43,874 nt of DNA, taken from Candidatus Desulfofervidus auxilii (GTDB lineage: Bacteria > Desulfobacterota > Desulfofervidia > Desulfofervidales > Desulfofervidaceae). Location: positions 1,289 to 45,162 of the forward strand of contig JAJSZS010000016.1 in NCBI GenBank assembly GCA_030262725.1, written 5' to 3'. Numbering within the stretch: position 1 is the first letter of the stretch; each line of letters begins with the position of its first letter. A model generated the notes under the pieces. That model worked only from the letters and a program-made list of their open reading frames with translations, ran no database searches and was not told where the DNA came from. A program made the position numbers and the translations under genes. Shown piece after piece: positions 39,302 through 43,874 of the stretch.

Positions 39302-40744
39302 TTATTTTCTCCAAAATTCTAGGGTAAATAATACAAGGATTGTATAAATCTCTAATCTACCTAAAATCATGCAAAAAATGAGCAACCATTTACCTAAACA
39401 GGGAATAAACTCATAATTTTGAGCAGGTCCTACTATCCCTAAGCCTGGACCAACATTACCTAATGTAGCAGCTACAGCACTAATAGAACTCATGAAATCC
39501 ATGCCCAAAGTAGCAAGTAGGATAGAAAAAATAATAAACAATACTATGTATAATACAAAAAAACCTATTACACCATTTATAACATCTAAAGGAACAATCT
39601 TTTTCCCTAATTTTGTTTGATGTACAACATGGGGATGGATGATTCTAAGCAATTCTTGATAACTATGTTTTAATAATAATAAAATACGTACACATTTTAT
39701 TCCTCCTCCTGTAGAACCTGCAGAACCTCCTATAAACATACAAATTAATAAAATAATCTTAGAAAGAGTAGGCCATTTATCAAAATCTGTTGTAGTATAT
39801 CCGGTAGTAGTAATGATAGAGCAAACTTGAAAGATACTATAACGGAATGAAGTTAAAATACCATTAAATTGTTTATATATGTTAAGACAAATTATAAAAG
39901 TAAAGATGCCTATTATAGATATAAAAAATTTAAGTTCTGGGTCTTTTAAAACATCTTTTATATTTCCCTTTAAAATCCGATAATGAAGGGAAAAATTTAT
40001 ACCAGCCAAAAGCATAAAAAAGGTAATAACATAATGAAGGTATGCACTTTGAAAATAACCAATACTTATGTTTTTTGTAGAAAATCCACCTGTAGCCATA
40101 GTAGTAAAAGTATGGCAAAATGCATCAAAAAGTTTCATTCCGCCAATTTTTAATAAAAATACTTCAATAGCAGAAATTAATACATAAACTTTCCATAAAA
40201 CTTTTGCTGTTTCAGAAATTCTAGGTCTTAATTTATCTACTACTAAGATAGGAGCTTCTGCTTTATAAAGCTGCATACCTCCTATACCTAAGAATGGAAG
40301 GATAGCTATAGAAAGGACAATAATCCCCATACCTCCCAACCATTGAGTTAAACTTCGCCAAAATAAAATGCTTTGAGGTAAAGATTCTATATCTGTTAAA
40401 ACACTTGCTCCTGTTGTAGTAAAACCAGAAATAGATTCAAAAACAGCATTTGTGAAATTATCAAAAACTTTAGCAAATATGTATGGAAGAGCACCAAAGA
40501 TGCCTGCAGCCATCCAACCAAATGCAACAATAGCTATACCTTCACGATGGGAGAGTTTATTACTCTTTTTTCTAAATATAAAATAAAGAGATAAACCAAA
40601 AAAAATAGTTATTAAAATGGATTTTATAAAAGCGAAATGGACTCCATCTTGATAAAAGATAGAGATAAACAAAGGGGCTATCATAGCAAGCCCGATAAGG
40701 GAAATAATAACACCAATAGAGTGAAGTGTATAAGAAAACCTCAA
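39302..40744 (-). CDS. trkH: K+ transporter membrane subunit TrkH
   Basis: 480 residues, longer N-terminus than KtrB as expected for TrkH (two extra helices). Filters: FTTTGAS, MATGGFS, TTTGYTT and TLGNVGPG. GGSAGSTGGGIKCVR is the conserved cytoplasmic loop after the third filter. It pairs with TrkA, whose gene is 6 bases upstream. Confidence 0.95.
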   Translation of the reverse strand: MRFSYTLHSIGVIISLIGLAMIAPLFISIFYQDGVHFAFIKSILITIFFGLSLYFIFRKKSNKLSHREGIAIVAFGWMAAGIFGALPYIFAKVFDNFTNAVFESISGFTTTGASVLTDIESLPQSILFWRSLTQWLGGMGIIVLSIAILPFLGIGGMQLYKAEAPILVVDKLRPRISETAKVLWKVYVLISAIEVFLLKIGGMKLFDAFCHTFTTMATGGFSTKNISIGYFQSAYLHYVITFFMLLAGINFSLHYRILKGNIKDVLKDPELKFFISIIGIFTFIICLNIYKQFNGILTSFRYSIFQVCSIITTTGYTTTDFDKWPTLSKIILLICMFIGGSAGSTGGGIKCVRILLLLKHSYQELLRIIHPHVVHQTKLGKKIVPLDVINGVIGFFVLYIVLFIIFSILLATLGMDFMSSISAVAATLGNVGPGLGIVGPAQNYEFIPCLGKWLLIFCMILGRLEIYTILVLFTLEFWRK

Positions 40745-40750
40745 TTTACT

Positions 40751-42085
40751 TTAATGCCAAATTTTTTCTACTTTAGAAACAGCTTCAGTGCTAGAAAAAA
40801 TGATTACTCTATCTCCAGGTAATATTACAGTCTCACCACTAGGGATAATAACCTCCTTTCCTCTAACAATAGCACCTACAATACTATCTTTTGGAAATTT
40901 TAATTTCCTTAAAGGTTTTTCAATCATATCTGAAACAGATGTAGTTATCACCTCTACAGCCTGTAAGTCTTCTCCTAAAGGCATTACTGAAAGCACCTTC
41001 CTTTGAAACATACGTTTAAGTAAAGCACTAATAACAGACAAAGCAGGACTTACCGTAATATCTAAACCAATAGCTGAGACTAAAGGTAAATAGCTGGTTT
41101 TATTTATACGTGTTAATACCCTTTTTACCCCTAATGCTTTGGCTAAAAGTGAAATCAATACATTTTGATCTTCTTGTCCAGTTACTGTAATTACATAATC
41201 AGTATCTTCAATGTTTTCTTCTTTTAACAAACTTAAATCAGTGCCATCTCCTTCTAAAATAGTTGTTTTGTCTAATTTTTCTGCTAAATAAGCGCAACAT
41301 TTTGGATCCTTTTCAATAATTTTCGTTTTAATACCTCTTTTTTCCAATTCATAAGCCAAATTTTCCCCTACATTACCTCCTCCTACAATAAGGACATTGG
41401 TTACAGGTTTTATCTCCTTTCCAAATAACTCTAATATCTTAGTGGATTCTTCACCTTTACTTATTACATAAACCAAATCACCTAATTTTATCTCATCCTC
41501 ACCTCTAGGGATAATTAGACGTCCATTGCGAATAATAGCAACAATAAGAAAGTTATAAGATAATTCCTTTCCTAAATTTTTTAATTTTATCCCAATAGGG
41601 CTGAATGCATCTGCCTTAATCCCAATAATCCTTACCAATCCACCTATAAAATCAACCACATCCGATGCTCCTGGAAATTCTATCAATTTTAAAATCGTTT
41701 TTACAATTTCTAATTCAGGATTTAAAACCAGATCTATATTTAAAAAATGACGGCTAAAAAATTTTTCGTATTTAACAAACTCTTGGTTTCTTATCCTTGC
41801 CACTTTAATAACAGATGGAGAAAAAAAGTTTGAAAGAAGACAAGCTACTATATTAGTTTCATCACTATCTGTAACAGCAATCAACATATCTGCTGATTTA
41901 ATTCCAGCAATTTCTAAAACACTAGGATCACTTCCTGAACCTTGAATAGTAGCTACATCTAAATATTCAGAAATATACTTAATTTTCTCTGGATTTCTTT
42001 CGACAATTACAATATCATTTTGTCCACTTAATTTGTTGGCAATATGATAACCTACTTCTCCGGCACCTATAACAATAATATTCAT
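40751..42085 (-). CDS. trkA: Trk system regulatory protein TrkA (two RCK domains)
   Basis: 444 residues with a tandem layout: Rossmann 1 IVIGAGEVGYHIANKL (residues 4-19), RCK-C 1, Rossmann 2 VLIVGGGNVGENLAYEL (about 228-244), RCK-C 2. NAD(H)/nucleotide-sensing gate of TrkH. 25 bases separate it from the preceding peptidase gene. Confidence 0.95.
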   Translation of the reverse strand: MNIIVIGAGEVGYHIANKLSGQNDIVIVERNPEKIKYISEYLDVATIQGSGSDPSVLEIAGIKSADMLIAVTDSDETNIVACLLSNFFSPSVIKVARIRNQEFVKYEKFFSRHFLNIDLVLNPELEIVKTILKLIEFPGASDVVDFIGGLVRIIGIKADAFSPIGIKLKNLGKELSYNFLIVAIIRNGRLIIPRGEDEIKLGDLVYVISKGEESTKILELFGKEIKPVTNVLIVGGGNVGENLAYELEKRGIKTKIIEKDPKCCAYLAEKLDKTTILEGDGTDLSLLKEENIEDTDYVITVTGQEDQNVLISLLAKALGVKRVLTRINKTSYLPLVSAIGLDITVSPALSVISALLKRMFQRKVLSVMPLGEDLQAVEVITTSVSDMIEKPLRKLKFPKDSIVGAIVRGKEVIIPSGETVILPGDRVIIFSSTEAVSKVEKIWH

Positions 42086-42110
42086 TTAAAAAATTGATAA
42101 TTTAAGGTAT

Positions 42111-42806
42111 TTAATCTTCGCGGTTACCAAGTAAGCCTGCCCTGATTAAAAAGTAAAGTAGTTGTAAGATGGAAGCCAGTGCAGCAGCAATATAGGTCAT
42201 TGCTGCTGCAGTTAATACTTGTCTTGCACCTCCAATTTCCTCTTCTCTTAATAATGCTGTTTCTCTGATAGCTACAAGAGCACGACGGCTAGCATCAAAT
42301 TCAACAGGTAAAGTAACTAATTGGAAAAGTACTGCTCCAGAAAAGAATAAAATACCAAGTTTAATTAAGGACATAGCATGCATGATAAAGCCAATAAAAA
42401 GGAGAGGCCAAGCAAGATTAGATCCAATCATTGTTATTGGAACAAGAGCAGTACGTAATTTTAAAGGAGCATATCCAAGTGCATGTTGTAGAGCATGTCC
42501 AGCTTCATGGCAAGCAATACCCACAGCGGCTATTGTACGGCTATTATAAACTTCAGGTGATAATCTAAGTGTTTTATTTTGAGGGTCATAATGGTCAGTT
42601 AAAAAGCCATGACTCATTTCAATTTGAACATCATATATACCTTGTCTTTCCAACATATAAGCAGCTGCTTCTGCTCCAGTGATTCCTCGGGTATTTGGTA
42701 TGTGGCTATATTTTGCATAGGCACTTTTCACCCAAATTTGTGCAATTAATGATAAAATAAAAGCTGGTGCTAAAAGCAAAAAATATAAAGGATCAAAAAA
42801 TAACAT
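42111..42806 (-). CDS. YugP-like membrane zinc metallopeptidase
   Basis: 231 residues from ATG 42806, which has GGGGTGAG just upstream; an upstream in-frame start at 42917 adds 37 residues with no support. N-terminal membrane anchor, then RGITGAEAAAYML, HEAGH at 100-104 followed by ALQHALGY, and three further hydrophobic helices with LPVEFDASRRAL between them. The family is Zn_peptidase_2 (YugP); its substrate is unknown. It is the first gene of the minus-strand potassium operon, perhaps by membrane-quality-control association, which is inference. Confidence 0.9.
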   Translation of the reverse strand: MLFFDPLYFLLLAPAFILSLIAQIWVKSAYAKYSHIPNTRGITGAEAAAYMLERQGIYDVQIEMSHGFLTDHYDPQNKTLRLSPEVYNSRTIAAVGIACHEAGHALQHALGYAPLKLRTALVPITMIGSNLAWPLLFIGFIMHAMSLIKLGILFFSGAVLFQLVTLPVEFDASRRALVAIRETALLREEEIGGARQVLTAAAMTYIAAALASILQLLYFLIRAGLLGNRED

Positions 42807-43006
42807 TTTCTCACCCCTATTATAAATATTTTTTAAATTTTTAACCAAGGTTAAGCTTAAAGTCAAGGGAAGGGTAGTGTCCCAAAATCCGCGATTGATT
42901 TTTGTTAAAAAAGACATTTGGGAAAAAAGATGAATCCCTTTGGCATTTGTCTCTCACAGTGTTTTATAAACTCCAAGTTTACTTTAGATCTTGTGAGTGT
43001 GTTTTC

Positions 43007-43031
43007 GCCTTTTAGGTGAAAGGCATTTTTT
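43007..43031 (+). terminator. Hairpin with T-run, no gene upstream on this strand
   Basis: GCCTTT (43007-43012) pairs with AAAGGC (43019-43024), loop of 6, then A and six T. It has terminator form but no plus-strand gene ends before it, so it may end a small RNA or be a relic. Confidence 0.45.
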
Positions 43032-43105
43032 CAAAATCGCTTTATTATAGCACACTTACGGGGTTTCTTGTAGGACAAACAAGGATTTGAGGGAAAAAAT
43101 TTTTC

Positions 43106-43134
43106 TTGACAAAGACAAAAAATAAATTTAGAAT
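43106..43134 (+). promoter_or_regulatory. Promoter of the HAO-like cytochrome gene
   Basis: TTGACA (43106-43111), 17-base spacer, TAGAAT (43129-43134). Start codon at 43171 with AAGGAG about 8 bases before it. Confidence 0.85.
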
Positions 43135-43170
43135 AATTTTTTAAAAAAAGAAATTAAAAAGGAGAGAAAC

Positions 43171-43874
43171 ATGCAGGCAAAAATTACAGTGATAAGTATA
43201 AGTATTTTTATAGTATTATTCCTTTTAAATTCGGCCATAGCCGGAGAAGTCTGTATTTCTTGTCATAAAACAGTTACTCCAGGATTGGTAAAGGATTGGC
43301 AGACAAGTAAGCATCGTGAAATGGATGTCACTTGCTCTATTTGTCATGGGGAAAAACACAATAGTCGCAAAAATGTAAATTTGGCTCAATTACCTGATGA
43401 ACATGTTTGTGCTCAATGCCATGAGACCCAATTCAATCAATTTATTAAAGGAAAACATAATCGGGGTTGGACTGCCTTGAATGCCATGCCTGTTACCCAT
43501 TTGGAGCCTGATGAATTGATGGAAGGAGGAAGAGGTTGTGGAGGCTGTCATAATATGGGTATTAAAAGTGAAGAGCAGAAGAAGGAATTACATGCAAAAG
43601 GTTATCGTTATCAAAACAATTCTTGTGATGAGTGTCATACGAGACATAGTTTTTCTAAAAAAGAGGCATTAGATCCCCATGCCTGTCAGCAATGCCACAT
43701 GGGTTATGACCATCCCCAATGGGAGATGTGGAGCAGTAGTAAGCATGGTGCTCGCTGGTTTGCCAAAGAGGCAGGAGGACTTTCAAAAGATGCACCTGCT
43801 CCCAAGTGTCAAGATTGTCATTTACCTAATGGCACTCATACCAATAGGACTGCCTGGGGATTTTTAGGAGTGAG
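43171..43874 (+). CDS. HAO-like multiheme cytochrome c, 3' partial
   Basis: The gene runs off the window after 234 codons. A signal peptide with cleavage after Ala24 (SAIA) sends it to the periplasm. Seven CxxCH heme motifs are in view: CISCH, CSICH, CAQCH, CGGCH, CDECH, CQQCH and CQDCH. The blocks CHMGYDHPQWEMWSSSKHG and NGTHTNRTAWGFLGV are those of hydroxylamine oxidoreductase and its reductive relatives, which carry eight hemes, so one or more should follow. In anaerobes such proteins reduce nitrite or hydroxylamine. The residue that separates oxidative HAO from the reductive form (the crosslinking Tyr) lies beyond the end. Confidence 0.88.
   Translation, partial: MQAKITVISISIFIVLFLLNSAIAGEVCISCHKTVTPGLVKDWQTSKHREMDVTCSICHGEKHNSRKNVNLAQLPDEHVCAQCHETQFNQFIKGKHNRGWTALNAMPVTHLEPDELMEGGRGCGGCHNMGIKSEEQKKELHAKGYRYQNNSCDECHTRHSFSKKEALDPHACQQCHMGYDHPQWEMWSSSKHGARWFAKEAGGLSKDAPAPKCQDCHLPNGTHTNRTAWGFLGV

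Larger units (their letters stand above)
42807..43170. other. Divergent intergenic region, 364 bp
   Basis: No coding frame I would defend. On the minus strand TTGACT (42861-42866) with TAAAAA 17 bases on is a possible promoter for the peptidase gene. On the plus strand lie a hairpin with a T-run (43007-43031) and the cytochrome promoter (43106-43134). The middle part (about 42920-43006) is unexplained. Confidence 0.6.

Noticed and set aside
42807-42917. 37-residue N-terminal extension of the YugP-like peptidase
   Set aside because: It would precede the membrane anchor and ignores the Shine-Dalgarno before ATG 42806.
43679-43867. Separate 62-residue ORF near the right end
   Set aside because: It is out of frame within the cytochrome gene, whose own frame has the heme motifs.

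Overview
The window is AT-rich, densely packed bacterial chromosome. The gene order thrS-infC-rpmI-rplT-pheS-pheT-ihfA, a selenocysteine-synthesis gene, an HAO-type multiheme cytochrome and a ceramide-type lipid cluster fit an anaerobic Gram-negative bacterium of the Desulfobacterota type. The Lys/Glu/Ile-rich proteins would suit a thermophile. That assignment is inference; no rRNA is present.

Layout. (1) 1-7507, plus strand: an accessory defence island. It starts inside a large gene joining squalene-cyclase/prenyltransferase-like toroid repeats to an OLD-family ATPase/TOPRIM nuclease. Next come hsdS, a nucleotidyltransferase/HEPN toxin-antitoxin pair, hsdR and a YgjP-like metallopeptidase; hsdM is not in the window. 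(2) 7461-8141: endonuclease V, at the return to core-type codon use. (3) 8116-14904, minus strand: tRNA-Val, thrS, infC (AUU start), rpmI, rplT, pheS, pheT and ihfA, driven by a consensus promoter. (4) 15020-18260, plus: a reductase, a serine palmitoyltransferase-like enzyme and a GNAT protein, matching the three-enzyme bacterial ceramide pathway. (5) 18320-20679, plus: an HDOD-GAF-DHp regulator and a DUF434 protein. (6) 20654-22421, minus: selA and an unknown 126-residue protein. (7) 22610-31458, plus: rho, rpmE, prfA, prmC, murA, comEC, panC, panD and a DUF502 membrane protein. (8) 31535-34595, plus: metK, ahcY and a metallo-beta-lactamase hydrolase. (9) 34641-35560: a broken PAP2 phosphatase gene and a 52-residue ORF. 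(10) 35561-37298: a 5-formyl-THF cyclo-ligase (minus) divergent from trpS (plus). (11) 37295-42806, minus: a YugP-like peptidase followed by two potassium-uptake systems (TrkA/TrkH, then KtrB/KtrA). (12) 43171-end, plus: the 5' part of an HAO-like multiheme cytochrome gene.

Within the core, translation (aminoacyl-tRNA synthetases, IF3, L20, L35, L31, RF1 and its methylase), cell wall (murA), pantothenate (panC, panD) and the SAM cycle (metK, ahcY) are grouped in tight operons with overlapping stop and start codons. Starts were corrected for several genes whose longest reading frame is misleading: infC, thrS, rpmE, panC, the MBL hydrolase and the YugP peptidase. The most unusual items are the toroid-OLD fusion beside a composite type I R-M locus, the compact ceramide cluster, and RNA-level control signals near infC, rpmE and panC.
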